Origin: Kiloniellaceae bacterium
GTDB taxonomy: Bacteria > Pseudomonadota > Alphaproteobacteria > Kiloniellales > Kiloniellaceae
DNA length: 64,000 nucleotides
Direction: 5' to 3'
Assembly: GCA_021776195.1 (NCBI GenBank)
Contig: JAJFGK010000060.1
Coordinates: forward strand, 62,001-126,000
A model generated the notes under the pieces. That model did not search any database. It had not been told where the DNA came from and saw nothing but the letters and a program-made list of their open reading frames with translations. Positions within the stretch are counted from its first letter, which is position 1; the number at the start of each line of letters is the position of its first letter. A program made the position numbers and the translations under genes. Shown here in pieces: positions 8,015 through 17,000 of this stretch.

Positions 8015-8917
8015 ATGAGCGAGCTCTATGGCATCATCGCACCGGCGGCGACGCCCTTCGACGCTGCCGGTGCGATCGATTTCGGCGGCGCGGCGCGCCA
8101 GACGAACTGGCTGGTCGAAGCCGGCGTTCACGGTCTGGCGGTGGGCGGCAGCACCGGCGAGGGCCATACCCTGGATCGCGCCGAGTTCCGCGACCTCATC
8201 GCCGCGGCCAGCGAGGCGATCGCCGGGCGGGTGCCGCTGGTCGCCGGGATCATCGCCAATTCGACCCGAGAGTCGGTCCTGCGCGGCCAGGCGGTCGCCG
8301 ACCTGGGGGTCGCCGCGCTGCAGGTGACCCCGGTCCACTATCTCTTCAAGCCCGATGACGAGGCCATGCTGGCCCACTTCCGGACCCTCTCGGAAGAGAC
8401 CGGCCTGCCGGTGCTGATTTACAACGTTGTCCCCTGGACCTACCTGTCGCCCGAACTGCTGCTGCGCATCATGCGCGAGGTGCCCGGTGTCATCGGGGTG
8501 AAGCAGTCGGCCGGCGACCTCAAGCTCTTCGCCGACCTGATGCTGTCCGCTGGGCCCGGGGACCACATCTTCAGTGCGGTGGACGCCCTGATGTACTCTT
8601 CCTATGCGCTGGGCGCCCGAGGCTCCATCGCCGCGATCCTCAGTGCCGCGCCCCATGCCTCGGTGGAACTCTGGGACCTGGTGCAAGCCGGCGACCACGG
8701 CAAGGCGCGGGCGCTGCACGAACGCCTGCTGCCGCTATGGAATGCCATGCTGGGCGACAACCTGCCGGCCTGCGTCAAGGCGGCGCAGGCCCTGCAGGGC
8801 TGTGAGGCCGGCCAGCCGCGCGCACCCATGCCCCCGGCGAGCGAGGCGCAGCGCCTAGCAATTGCCGCGGCGCTGGAGGGGTTGGGGGTTGCCTGTGGGG
8901 GGCGCAAGATCGGTTAG
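8015..8917 (+). CDS. DapA-family (dihydrodipicolinate synthase-like) lyase
   Basis: This 300-residue TIM-barrel class I aldolase/lyase has the pyruvate-carboxylate loop GGSTGEGHTL and the Schiff-base lysine at residue 163 in GVIGVKQSAG. The family makes or breaks C-C bonds with pyruvate (DapA, NanA, KDG aldolase, hydroxyproline-pathway dehydratase). The frame is open upstream, but ATG 8015 follows an AAAGGAGAG ribosome site, which fixes the start. Neighbourhood with an aminotransferase argues for a catabolic lyase rather than lysine synthesis. Its stop is one base from the stop of the convergent tupA gene, with no terminator visible between them. Confidence 0.87.
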   Translation: MSELYGIIAPAATPFDAAGAIDFGGAARQTNWLVEAGVHGLAVGGSTGEGHTLDRAEFRDLIAAASEAIAGRVPLVAGIIANSTRESVLRGQAVADLGVAALQVTPVHYLFKPDDEAMLAHFRTLSEETGLPVLIYNVVPWTYLSPELLLRIMREVPGVIGVKQSAGDLKLFADLMLSAGPGDHIFSAVDALMYSSYALGARGSIAAILSAAPHASVELWDLVQAGDHGKARALHERLLPLWNAMLGDNLPACVKAAQALQGCEAGQPRAPMPPASEAQRLAIAAALEGLGVACGGRKIG

Positions 8918-8918
8918 G

Positions 8919-9770
8919 TCAGCTTTTGTCGTTGGGGAAGAAAAGCTGCTGCCCGCCGACGCGAAAGGCGGCGATGGCCGCTTGACCTTCGCTGGACAGC
9001 AGCCAGTCGATGAGGGCTTGGCCTTCCTCGGCCTTGATGTGGGGATGCCGTTCGGGGTTGGCCAGGATCACGCCATACCGGTTGAACAGGCGGGGCTCGC
9101 CCTCGAACAGGATCTTAAGTCCGGCTTTGTTCTGAAAGGAGATCCAGGTGGCCCGGTCGGTCAGAGCGTAGGCGGCCATGGCCGCCGCGCCATTGAGCGT
9201 CGCCCCCATGCCCGAGCCCATCTCCCGGTACCAGCCGCCCGACGCTGCCGCGACCTCGACCCCGGCGTTGGCCCAAAGTTCCAATTCTTTCTTGTGCGTC
9301 CCGCTGTCGTCGCCCCGCGAGGCGAAGGGCGCCCCTGCGCCGGCGATGCGGGCGAGGGCCTCTCCCACATCGTTCGCCTGCGAAATCCTGGCAGGATCTT
9401 CGGCGGGCCCGATCAGGACGAAATCGTTGTACATGAGGTCGTGACGCGCGACGCCATGACCCTCCGCGACGAAACGCTCTTCGGAGGGGCGATGGTGGAC
9501 CAGCAGCACATCGGCGTCGCCGCTTTCGGCCAGGCGAATGGCCTGACCGGTGCCGCGCACCACGGTGCGCACGGCGATTCCAGTCTTGGCTTTGAACAGC
9601 GGGATCAGGTGGTCGAGCAGGCCTGAATTCTCGGTCGAGGTTGTCGAGGCCAAAACCACGAAGCGCTCTTCGCCAGCCCTCGCGGCGTCGCTGCCGGCTA
9701 TGGTCAGGACGGCGGCCAGGACAATCGTCGCAAGAGCGCAGGCGAGCCAGCCTTTCGAGATTCTCATCAT
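8919..9770 (-). CDS. tupA: Tungstate ABC transporter substrate-binding protein
   Basis: This 283-residue periplasmic oxyanion-binding protein has an N-terminal signal peptide (hydrophobic to about residue 30, DAARAG cleavage region). It then has the FVVLASTTSTENSGLL motif, which in TupA proteins provides the serine/threonine ligands of tungstate. The RGDDSGTHKKELELW segment is also typical. It is the last gene of a tupB-tupC-tupA operon on the minus strand. Tungstate or molybdate is used for molybdopterin-type enzymes, which fits the divergent fdhD-mobA pair. Tungstate preference over molybdate is a family-level inference. Confidence 0.88.
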   Translation of the reverse strand: MMRISKGWLACALATIVLAAVLTIAGSDAARAGEERFVVLASTTSTENSGLLDHLIPLFKAKTGIAVRTVVRGTGQAIRLAESGDADVLLVHHRPSEERFVAEGHGVARHDLMYNDFVLIGPAEDPARISQANDVGEALARIAGAGAPFASRGDDSGTHKKELELWANAGVEVAAASGGWYREMGSGMGATLNGAAAMAAYALTDRATWISFQNKAGLKILFEGEPRLFNRYGVILANPERHPHIKAEEGQALIDWLLSSEGQAAIAAFRVGGQQLFFPNDKS

Positions 9771-9789
9771 GACGCGATCGAAATCCTTT

Positions 9790-10521
9790 CTACCAGATCA
9801 GTTCGCCCTGCAGGAAGGCGCGGGCCGCGTCGCTCTCGGGCGCGGCAAAGAAGGCCGCCGCGTCGCGGTGCTCGACCAGGCGGCCGCGCTGCATGAAAAG
9901 CACCTCCTGGCCCAGGCGCTGGGCCTGTCCCAGGTCGTGGGTCGTCATGACCACCTTGGTGCCGGCGCCGTGCATGGCGATGATGACTTCCTCCACGTTG
10001 CGCGTCGCCGCCGGGTCGAGGCTCGCGGTCGGCTCGTCGAGGAACAGAACCTCCGGCCGCAGGGCCCAGGCTCGGGCCAGGGCGAGGCGCTGCTGCTGTC
10101 CGATCGACAGCACCCGGGCCGGCCTGTTGGCCATCTTGGAAAGCCCGGTACGGTCCAACGCCTCGTCGCGCCGTTGCCGCGCTTCGCTCCTCGCGATGCC
10201 TTGCAGCGCCAAGGCATAGTCGACATTGGCGGCCGCCGAGCGGCGCAGCAGGACCGGGCGCTGAAAGACCATGGCCTGGCGCCGGCGCAGGGTCTTCTCG
10301 CTCTCGGCCTGCCAGGAAATCCGGCCTTCATCGGGGGCCAGCAGACCGTGCAGAAGCCTGAGCAGAAGGCTCTTTCCCGCGCCGTTCGGGCCCAAGATCA
10401 CGGTGCGTGGACCAGCCGTCAGATCGAAGCTCACCTCCTTGATCAAGCGACGCCCGCCCAGTTTCAATCCCGCGGCCTCGACCCGGCAGGGCAGAATGGA
10501 AATGTCGGCACCAGTGTTCAT
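9790..10521 (-). CDS. tupC: Tungstate ABC transporter ATP-binding protein
   Basis: This 243-residue ABC ATPase has Walker A GPNGAGKSLLLRLL, signature LSIGQQQRLALARAW and Walker B VLFLDEPTASLD, followed by the TTHDLGQ switch histidine. It lies 25 bp from tupB and 19 bp from tupA on the same strand. It would power oxyanion import with the TupB permease at the inner membrane. ATG 10521 overlaps the end of a 14-bp tandem duplication that separates it from tupB. Confidence 0.88.
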   Translation of the reverse strand: MNTGADISILPCRVEAAGLKLGGRRLIKEVSFDLTAGPRTVILGPNGAGKSLLLRLLHGLLAPDEGRISWQAESEKTLRRRQAMVFQRPVLLRRSAAANVDYALALQGIARSEARQRRDEALDRTGLSKMANRPARVLSIGQQQRLALARAWALRPEVLFLDEPTASLDPAATRNVEEVIIAMHGAGTKVVMTTHDLGQAQRLGQEVLFMQRGRLVEHRDAAAFFAAPESDAARAFLQGELIW

Positions 10522-10548
10522 GGGGCGGGGCTCATGGGGCGGGGCTCA
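10521..10548. repeat. 14-bp tandem duplication between tupB and tupC
   Basis: Two perfect copies (10521-10534 and 10535-10548) of TGGGGCGGGGCTCA lie at the tupB/tupC junction. On the coding strand this creates a five-codon reading frame (MSPAP) whose stop overlaps the tupC ATG. It looks like a simple slippage or duplication event. It may alter coupling between the two genes. Confidence 0.7.
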
Positions 10549-11268
10549 TGGCGCATGGCTCCGGGATGCGGCTGGCTGTTCGGCGATCTCCTTGATGACA
10601 TAGGCCGCGGCGTTCACGCTGAGCGACAGCACGATCAATATGAGGCCGAGGCCCAGCGCGAGGGCGAGGTTTCCCTTCGAGGTCTCGAGCGCGATGGCGG
10701 TGGTCATGACCCGGGTCACATGGTCGATGTTACCGCCGACGATCATCACGGCGCCGACCTCCGCGCTGGCCCGGCCGAAGCCGGCCAGAACCACGGTCAC
10801 CAGGGAAAAGCGCGCGTCCCACAGCAGGGTCGGGATGGCGCGCAGCGGCGAGCAACCGAGCGACTGCAGCTGTTCGGCGTACTCGGTCCAAAGGTCTTCG
10901 GCGATCTGGCGGGTCAGGGCCGCCAGGATCGGCGTGACCAGCAGCGATTGCGCGATGATCATGGCGGTCGGCGTGAAGAGCAGGCCGAGAGTGCCGAGCG
11001 GACCGCTGCGCGACAAGACCAGATAGACCATCAGGCCGAGGACCACCGGCGGCAAGCCCATGAGCGCGCTCAGCAGGATGGTGACCGCGCGCCGTCCGGG
11101 GAACCGCAAGAGAGCCACCGCGGCCCCCAAAGGCAGGCCGACCAGGGCGGCCAGTCCGACCGCGGTCAGGGAGACGCGCAGCGACAGGCCGACGATCTCG
11201 ACCAGATCCCGGTCCCATCCGGTGATCAGGTGACCCGCCGTATAGAAGGCCTCTGAAAAGCTCTCCAA
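10546..11268 (-). CDS. tupB: Tungstate ABC transporter permease
   Basis: This 240-residue inner-membrane protein has about five to six hydrophobic segments and the binding-protein-dependent permease coupling loop EQLQSLGCSPLRAIPTLLWD. The region FGRASAEVGAVMIVGGNIDH is characteristic of the TupB/ModB branch. It is the first gene of the tupBCA operon. The promoter should lie in the AT-rich gap shared with the divergent fdhD gene. Assignment rests on family motifs and on the neighbouring TupA. Confidence 0.87.
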   Translation of the reverse strand: MESFSEAFYTAGHLITGWDRDLVEIVGLSLRVSLTAVGLAALVGLPLGAAVALLRFPGRRAVTILLSALMGLPPVVLGLMVYLVLSRSGPLGTLGLLFTPTAMIIAQSLLVTPILAALTRQIAEDLWTEYAEQLQSLGCSPLRAIPTLLWDARFSLVTVVLAGFGRASAEVGAVMIVGGNIDHVTRVMTTAIALETSKGNLALALGLGLILIVLSLSVNAAAYVIKEIAEQPAASRSHAP

Positions 11269-11338
11269 GTTATCGTCTCACTTATGTTTTGTGATGTTTT
11301 ATTGCAGGATTTACCGAAATAGAAAAGAGAGGGAATTA

Positions 11339-11413
11339 ATGCAAGACCAAGTTCGCCTTGCGAGGCCTGCCGGCCGGGGCCATGATCGCGCCCATGACAG
11401 GGAGCAGCGATAA
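11339..11413 (+). CDS. Possible 24-codon leader ORF before fdhD
   Basis: An ATG at 11339 preceded by a strong ribosome site (GAGAGGG, spacing about 5) opens a 24-codon frame (MQDQVRLARPAGRGHDRAHD...) that stops at 11413. It overlaps the annotated beginning of fdhD in another frame. The fdhD start candidates themselves have weaker ribosome sites. It may be a leader peptide, or the real fdhD start may be the GTG at 11451 just downstream of its stop. Without expression data this remains a candidate. Confidence 0.3.
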   Translation: MQDQVRLARPAGRGHDRAHDREQR

Positions 11414-12374
11414 AGCGGCCGATCGTCCGGCGCCCGGCGACGGGGGCGCGGTGACGCAGCTTCGCAAGGGACGGGCACGACTCGCGGACCCGGTCGCCCT
11501 GGGAGAATTCCGGGTGCGGCCGGACCCCGCCGACCCGCGTCTGACCGAACGGGTGCGCGGCGTCGACCAGGACGGTCAGGCGATCGAGACGGCGGTCGTG
11601 GTGGAGCGTCCCTTGACGCTCTTTTTGAACGACCAGGAGGTCGTCACCATGATGACGATCGGCGACTACCCGGAAGAGTTGGCGATCGGATTTCTGCTGA
11701 ACCAGAACATGCTGCGACCCGATGACGTGATCGAGGCGGTCGAGGTCGACGAGGAACTCGAACTGGTGGTGGTCCGCACTGAACGCGAGACCGACTACGA
11801 GGAAAAACTGAAAAAGAAGGTTCGCACTTCCGGTTGCGCCCAGGGCACGGTCTTCGGCGATCTCATGGAGCGTTTCGACGAGATCGAGCTGCCCGCCGAT
11901 GCGCGGCTGCGAACCTCCTGGATCGCCAGCCTGTCGCGCAAGATCAACGGCGTGCCGAGCCTCTACCTGGAGGCCGGCGCAATCCATGGCTGCGTGCTCT
12001 GCGAAGAGGACCGGCCGCTGATCTATATGGAAGATGTCGGCCGGCACAATGCGGTCGACAAGATCGCCGGCATGATGTTTCGCCAGGGGATCTCGCCCCG
12101 GGGCAAGATCTTCTACACCACGGGCCGCTTGACCTCGGAGATGGTGATCAAGACGGTGCAGATGGGAATCCCGATCCTGATCTCGCGGTCCGGCTTTACC
12201 GCCTGGGGCGTCGATCTGGCCCGCCAGGCCGGGCTGACCCTGGTCGGCCGCGCCAAGGGCCGGCGTTTCGTCGCCCTGGCCGGCGAGGAGCGCATCGTCC
12301 ACGACTTGGATGACGAGGCCCGAAACGAGGAAGAGCCCCGATTCCAGCGCAAGGGCAGCCGCGATGACGGCTGA
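11382..12374 (+). CDS. fdhD: Formate dehydrogenase accessory sulfurtransferase
   Basis: The protein has about 330 residues. FdhD family members pass sulfur to the molybdenum/tungsten cofactor of formate dehydrogenase. Recognisable stretches are ERPLTLFLNDQEVVTMMTIG, PEELAIGFLLNQ and MEDVGRHNAVDKIAG. The loop that carries CxxC in Escherichia coli reads RTSGCAQGTVFGD here, with a single cysteine. A CVLC pair occurs later, in IHGCVLCEEDRP. The start is uncertain (TTG 11358, ATG 11382, ATG 11394 or GTG 11451). The gene overlaps mobA by 11 bp and is divergent from tupBCA. No formate dehydrogenase structural gene is in the window. Confidence 0.87.
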   Translation: MIAPMTGSSDKAADRPAPGDGGAVTQLRKGRARLADPVALGEFRVRPDPADPRLTERVRGVDQDGQAIETAVVVERPLTLFLNDQEVVTMMTIGDYPEELAIGFLLNQNMLRPDDVIEAVEVDEELELVVVRTERETDYEEKLKKKVRTSGCAQGTVFGDLMERFDEIELPADARLRTSWIASLSRKINGVPSLYLEAGAIHGCVLCEEDRPLIYMEDVGRHNAVDKIAGMMFRQGISPRGKIFYTTGRLTSEMVIKTVQMGIPILISRSGFTAWGVDLARQAGLTLVGRAKGRRFVALAGEERIVHDLDDEARNEEEPRFQRKGSRDDG

Positions 12375-12984
12375 GGTCGTCGGCCTGTTGCTTGCCGGCG
12401 GCCAGTCCCGCCGCATGGGCGGCGGCGACAAGTGCCTGCGGCCGCTGGGCGGCGCGACCATCATCGATCACGTGCTGGAGCGCATGCGCCCGCAGGTCGG
12501 GCCCCTGCTCTTGAACGCCAATGGCGACCCCGCGCGCTTTGCCCGCCTGGGTCTGCCGGTGGCGGCTGACGTGGTGGGGGGCTTCGCCGGGCCATTGGCG
12601 GGCATCCTGACCGGCCTGGAATGGGCCGCCGAGGCGGCGCCCGGCGCCAAGTGGCTGGCCTCCTTTGCCTGCGACGCACCATTCTTTCCCGCGGATCTGG
12701 TGGCGCGCATGATGGCGGCGGTGGTGAGTGAAGGCGCCGATCTGGCCTGTGCCGCGAGCCGTGGCAGGCGCCATCCGGTTTTCGGCATTTGGCCGGTCGC
12801 GTTAGGGCCCGACCTGCGCCAGGCCCTGGTCGAGGAGGAGGTCCGCAAGGTCGACATCTGGACCGGGCGCCACCGTTTGGTCGCCGTCGACTTTGCCGAT
12901 CAGGATACGCCGCTCGGGCCCCGCGATCCTTTCTTCAACACCAACCGCCCGGAAGACCTGGAAATGGCCGGGCGGTACTTCTGA
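12364..12984 (+). CDS. mobA: Molybdenum cofactor guanylyltransferase
   Basis: This 206-residue nucleotidyltransferase attaches GMP to molybdopterin to form the MGD cofactor used by formate dehydrogenase and related enzymes. The N-terminal nucleotide-binding motif GLLLAGGQSRRMGGGDKCLRPLG is diagnostic, as is FACDAPFFPADL. The frame is open upstream, but MTAEVVGLLLAGG at 12364 is the natural start. It overlaps fdhD (stop 12374), indicating translational coupling. The frame ends with a typical FFNTNRPEDLE segment. Confidence 0.92.
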   Translation: MTAEVVGLLLAGGQSRRMGGGDKCLRPLGGATIIDHVLERMRPQVGPLLLNANGDPARFARLGLPVAADVVGGFAGPLAGILTGLEWAAEAAPGAKWLASFACDAPFFPADLVARMMAAVVSEGADLACAASRGRRHPVFGIWPVALGPDLRQALVEEEVRKVDIWTGRHRLVAVDFADQDTPLGPRDPFFNTNRPEDLEMAGRYF

Positions 12985-13016
12985 GCCGGACCGGAAGGGC
13001 GAAGGAGGCGAAGCCT

Positions 13017-14036
13017 TTGAATCTGAGACTGCTGGTCATCGCTGCGACCATAGCCGCCTCGGTCGCGTTGTTGCTGCGCAGCTTCATCGCGCTGCCTGGC
13101 CACTATGCGAACCGTGCCGCTCTTTCACTGGCCGGCGGCGATACGGCGACCGCGGCAAGCCTGCTCGCTGTCATCGAGATCCTCTACCTCTTGTCGCTCA
13201 TCGCCGGTTTCCTATGCGTATTGTTCTCGGTATCGACGCTTTGGCAAAAGCCGCGCCATGGCGTCCGGCTCTATGGGGTGGCCGCCTTGGGTTTGATCCT
13301 GGCGGCCAGCGGTCCCATGGATACCCTGATCTACCGGACGGCGACGGCGGCCTGGCGGGACAGCAATCCACCTCAGGTCCGACTTGTCCTGGCCTTTGAC
13401 GAAGGCTCGCATCTGTCCCGGCCCGAGGCCCTGATAGAGGCAACGCTGGTCTACCTGGAGCGGCGCCTGACGCGGTTCGGCCAGTTTCACGCGCCGCGCG
13501 GCGATGGCGCGGGCAACATCCTGGTCGGTCTATCCGGCATGGCCGAGGATGAGGTCGCGGAACTGCGCCGGATGATCACCGAGACCTACCTGGGCTTTTA
13601 TCTGGTCCATCCGGACAGCGACCGGCTGGCGGCCACGGCACAGTCGGACGGCTATCTGCCCGGCGGATATCGGTCTGTCCCGGGGGAGGCAGGGCTCTTG
13701 GTCGTTGAAGACGAACCGCGACTCACCGGGGCGGATGTCAACGATGCGCAATCGATCGACCGTTTTCAGAGCGTCAGCCTGCTCGTGCGTTTTACCGAGT
13801 CCGGTGAGCGTGTCCTGAAGGATGTGACGGCCAACAATATTGGCCGGAGATTTGCCGTGGTTTTGGGGGACCGGGTTGTTTCGGCTCCGGTGATTCGGGA
13901 AACCATCACCGATGGCCAGGCCGAGTTGGCGGTCGGGCTCTCGATCGAGGAGACCGATCGGCTGGCGAGAGATTTAGCCTTGGGTGGTCTTCCGGCGCCT
14001 CTTGTCATTGTCTCCGAGGGTCCGGTCGGGCAGTGA
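13017..14036 (+). CDS. Membrane protein with stand-alone SecD P1-head-like domain
   Basis: The protein has about 339 residues. The start is TTG 13017, chosen because GAAGGAGG lies eight bases before it. There are three hydrophobic segments (about residues 2-24, 45-75 and 80-100), then a soluble region. The last 90 residues match the SecD periplasmic P1 head: NNIGRRFAVVLGDRVVSAPVIRE, then an interrupted LARDLALGGLPAPLVIVSEGPVGQ, close to the LPAP-x-VGP end of SecD P1. It lacks the six-helix SecD translocation domain, so it is not a working SecD. It follows mobA by 32 bp and may ride on its transcript. The function is unknown. Confidence 0.7.
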   Translation: MNLRLLVIAATIAASVALLLRSFIALPGHYANRAALSLAGGDTATAASLLAVIEILYLLSLIAGFLCVLFSVSTLWQKPRHGVRLYGVAALGLILAASGPMDTLIYRTATAAWRDSNPPQVRLVLAFDEGSHLSRPEALIEATLVYLERRLTRFGQFHAPRGDGAGNILVGLSGMAEDEVAELRRMITETYLGFYLVHPDSDRLAATAQSDGYLPGGYRSVPGEAGLLVVEDEPRLTGADVNDAQSIDRFQSVSLLVRFTESGERVLKDVTANNIGRRFAVVLGDRVVSAPVIRETITDGQAELAVGLSIEETDRLARDLALGGLPAPLVIVSEGPVGQ

Positions 14037-14060
14037 TGCGACCCCCGAGATCCGGCAGAG

Positions 14061-17000
14061 CTACCAGATCTCCTCGTTGCCGGTGTTCGAGAAGCGCTCG
14101 TCGAATTCCTGTTGCTCGTTGCCACTGGGCTCGAAGATCGTGACGAAGTCCAGGCTCGGTCCGCCCTCTGCCGCCTTGATGTCGTCCGAGGTGTTGGAAT
14201 TGACATGAGTGATCGAATTGACGTCTTCCTCGACGATAAGCGGATCGTCAATAACCAGTATCGGATCGTCTGGGTCTCCCGGATCGTCCGGATCGGGCGG
14301 GATGGATGGGTCGCCGCAGACGGTCTCGATGATGCAGTCATTCAGGAGGAACGCGGTTGGATCGAATGCGCCGAACACAAACCCCAGAAGCGGGTCCAGG
14401 ATGAGCGGCGGATCCGAGAAGCCAAACTGCGCGGCCGTCAGGTCGCCGATCCCGTCAAGGAAGCCGTGGAGGTCGGCCGAGGCGCCGCTGACCAGCAGGC
14501 CCGAGACATCGAGGGCGTCCGACGGGTCGTCGCCGCTGGTGATGGTCCCGTTCACCTTGATCAGGACATCGTCAGCCCGGAACAGACCGGCGATTACCAC
14601 GTCGCCGCCCTCGTTCAGCAACTCGGCGCTGGCCGCTTCCAGGCCTTCGGTGACAAGCGTCGCGGCAACGTCGTCGAAGGTCGTAATTGGCGCGCCGATG
14701 ATCACGTTGCCCAGCGCTTCCGACCCGCCCACCGCCGCGTTGAACAGAACATCGCCCTTGCTGAAGATGAAGAGATCGCCCGGCCCGTCGAGCGTATCGT
14801 CGAAGATCACCGTGTTGGTGGAATCGCTGACGATCTCCAGCGAGGCGTTGATCAGATGGGCCACGTCGAAGGTGATCGTGCCGCCCTCCAGGAGAACGTT
14901 CTCCGCCGTGATCCCGGTGATGTCCCTGACTGTTCCCACGGTCAGGTCGTCGATGTCATCGAAGGCCACGTCGTGGCCCGGCGCATCGACCGCCAGGACA
15001 TCCACGTCGCCGCCGAGATCCACGTCGCCGCCGGCGATCACGCCAAGGGCGGTCACGGTCACGCCGCTGCCCGCGCTCTGGGTCACCGACCCGCTGCTGG
15101 AGAGGGTCAGGCTGGCGGCGTTGGTCAGCAGGACCGTGCCGTCGAGAAATATCGAGGTCGCCTGGCGGGTGACCGCACCGGTCCCCAGGCCGTCTGTGCC
15201 CGAGGAGGTCGCCTCGCCCACGATGATGTTGCCGGTGGTCGGCGAACCTTGGGATCCATCCAGCGCTAGCAGGTCCGCAGTCCTGAGCGTGTCGAACTTG
15301 GATCCGCCAAGGTCGAACAGCCCGTCGGTCGAGCCGGCGACGAAGGTATCGCCGGTCCCCGAGGAGATAGAGGAGGCGTTGGCAAAACTGAAGAACGACC
15401 CCATCAGTGTCAGGTCGCCGCCAGCGGTATCCAAGTCGGTGCCGTCGCCGATCGTAAGGGAGCCGTTGCCGTCGCTGCCGTTGGGGGCGTGCGGAGAATC
15501 GGCCTCGAAAAACAGGTCGGCCCCATTCGAGGCAATGTTGGTAAAGGTCGAGAGGAAGCCACCGGCTCTGAAAGCGCTGGTGCTGTCCACATCCACGGGC
15601 GAGGCGATGGTCAGGTCGCCGCCGACGGTCACCAGGGCCCGGTCGGCCGTCAGGCCGGAAACGCCCGAGACAAAGCCGATGTCCAATCCGTCCGGGTCGG
15701 TGATGTCGACCAGGAAATCTGGCGCCGAGACCGCGATCTCATCGAAATCGCCGAAGAGGATGACGTCGCCACCAGCCGTGACGGCGAGCTGATCCGCCTC
15801 GAAGGTTTGGCTGTTGGTCAGGCCCCCACCGACGGTGATTTCCACTAGGGCAGCGCCGAGCAGCCCGTCGACGGTTAGGCCGACCCCTGTCACGGACCCA
15901 ATATCGACCTCGTCGGGGTCGTTGAAAATGAACGTCCCGTTTTCAGTGCTGCCCGCCAAGGTATCGACGTCGGCCGTGAGGTCAATCGTCCCGCCCTGGT
16001 CGCCGAAATTGGAGATCGCGACCAGATTGGTTGCGCTGATCGCCGAGGAATTGGTTAGGTTGGTGCCAACTGCGAAGGACAAGGTCGTCGCCGTGGCCCC
16101 CACGATTGAATCCACGGTGCCGATGTCCAGGTCGTCCGAATCCACGAACTCCACGGTCTGGCCCAGGGCATCGACGGCGAAGGTGTCCACATCGCCGCCG
16201 AGGTCTACGGTGTCGCCGGCCATCACGCCGAGGCTATCCGCGGTCACGCCGCTGCCCGCGGTCTGGGTCACCGACCCGCTGCTGGAGAAGATCAGGCTGG
16301 CGGCATTGTTGAGCAGGACCGTGCCGTCGAGAAGGATAGAGGTCGCCTGGCGGGTGACCGCGCCGGTGCCCAGGCCGTCTGTGCCCGAGGAGGTCGCCTC
16401 GCCCACGATGATGTTGCCGGTGGTCGGCGAGCCGATCGTGCCATCCAAGAATTCCAGATCGGAGGTCTGGAGGACTCCCCCCGATTTGGAGCCACCGAGG
16501 TCGAAGAGCGCGTCTGTCGAGCCGGCGACAAAGGTGTCGCCGCTACCAGAAGTGATGAGGACCGCAGTACTGAAGTCGAAGTCAGCGCCCATCAAGACCA
16601 GGTCGCCACCGCCTGTGTTGATCAGGGGATCGTCCCCCATCAGCAGCGTACCCACGCCGTCGCTGCCGGCCCCCGCGTGGGGCGAGTCGGCCTCGAAAAA
16701 CAAGTTGGCCCCGTTGCTCGTGAGGATGGCGCTTGAGTCCAGGGTCAAGTCGCCGGCTGCCTGAAAGGCGCTGTCGCCGGTGACGTTGATGGGATCGAGG
16801 AGGTTGATGGTGCCGCCGCTGTTGACCAGAACCCGAGCGGTGTCGATTGCATCCTCGATCGACACGTCGGTCTCGCCGAGAAGGTGCAGCAACCCGATGG
16901 TGCCGAACAGCGGCGACACGGCACCGGTCAAGTCACCTTCCACGGTCAGGGTCGAGTTGGTGATGATCTGGGCCCCGGTGCCCAGACCATCGGATCCCGC

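Noticed and set aside
9550..11256. A 568-codon plus-strand open frame across tupA-tupC-tupB
   Set aside because: It spans three well-supported genes on the other strand and has composition typical of an antisense frame.
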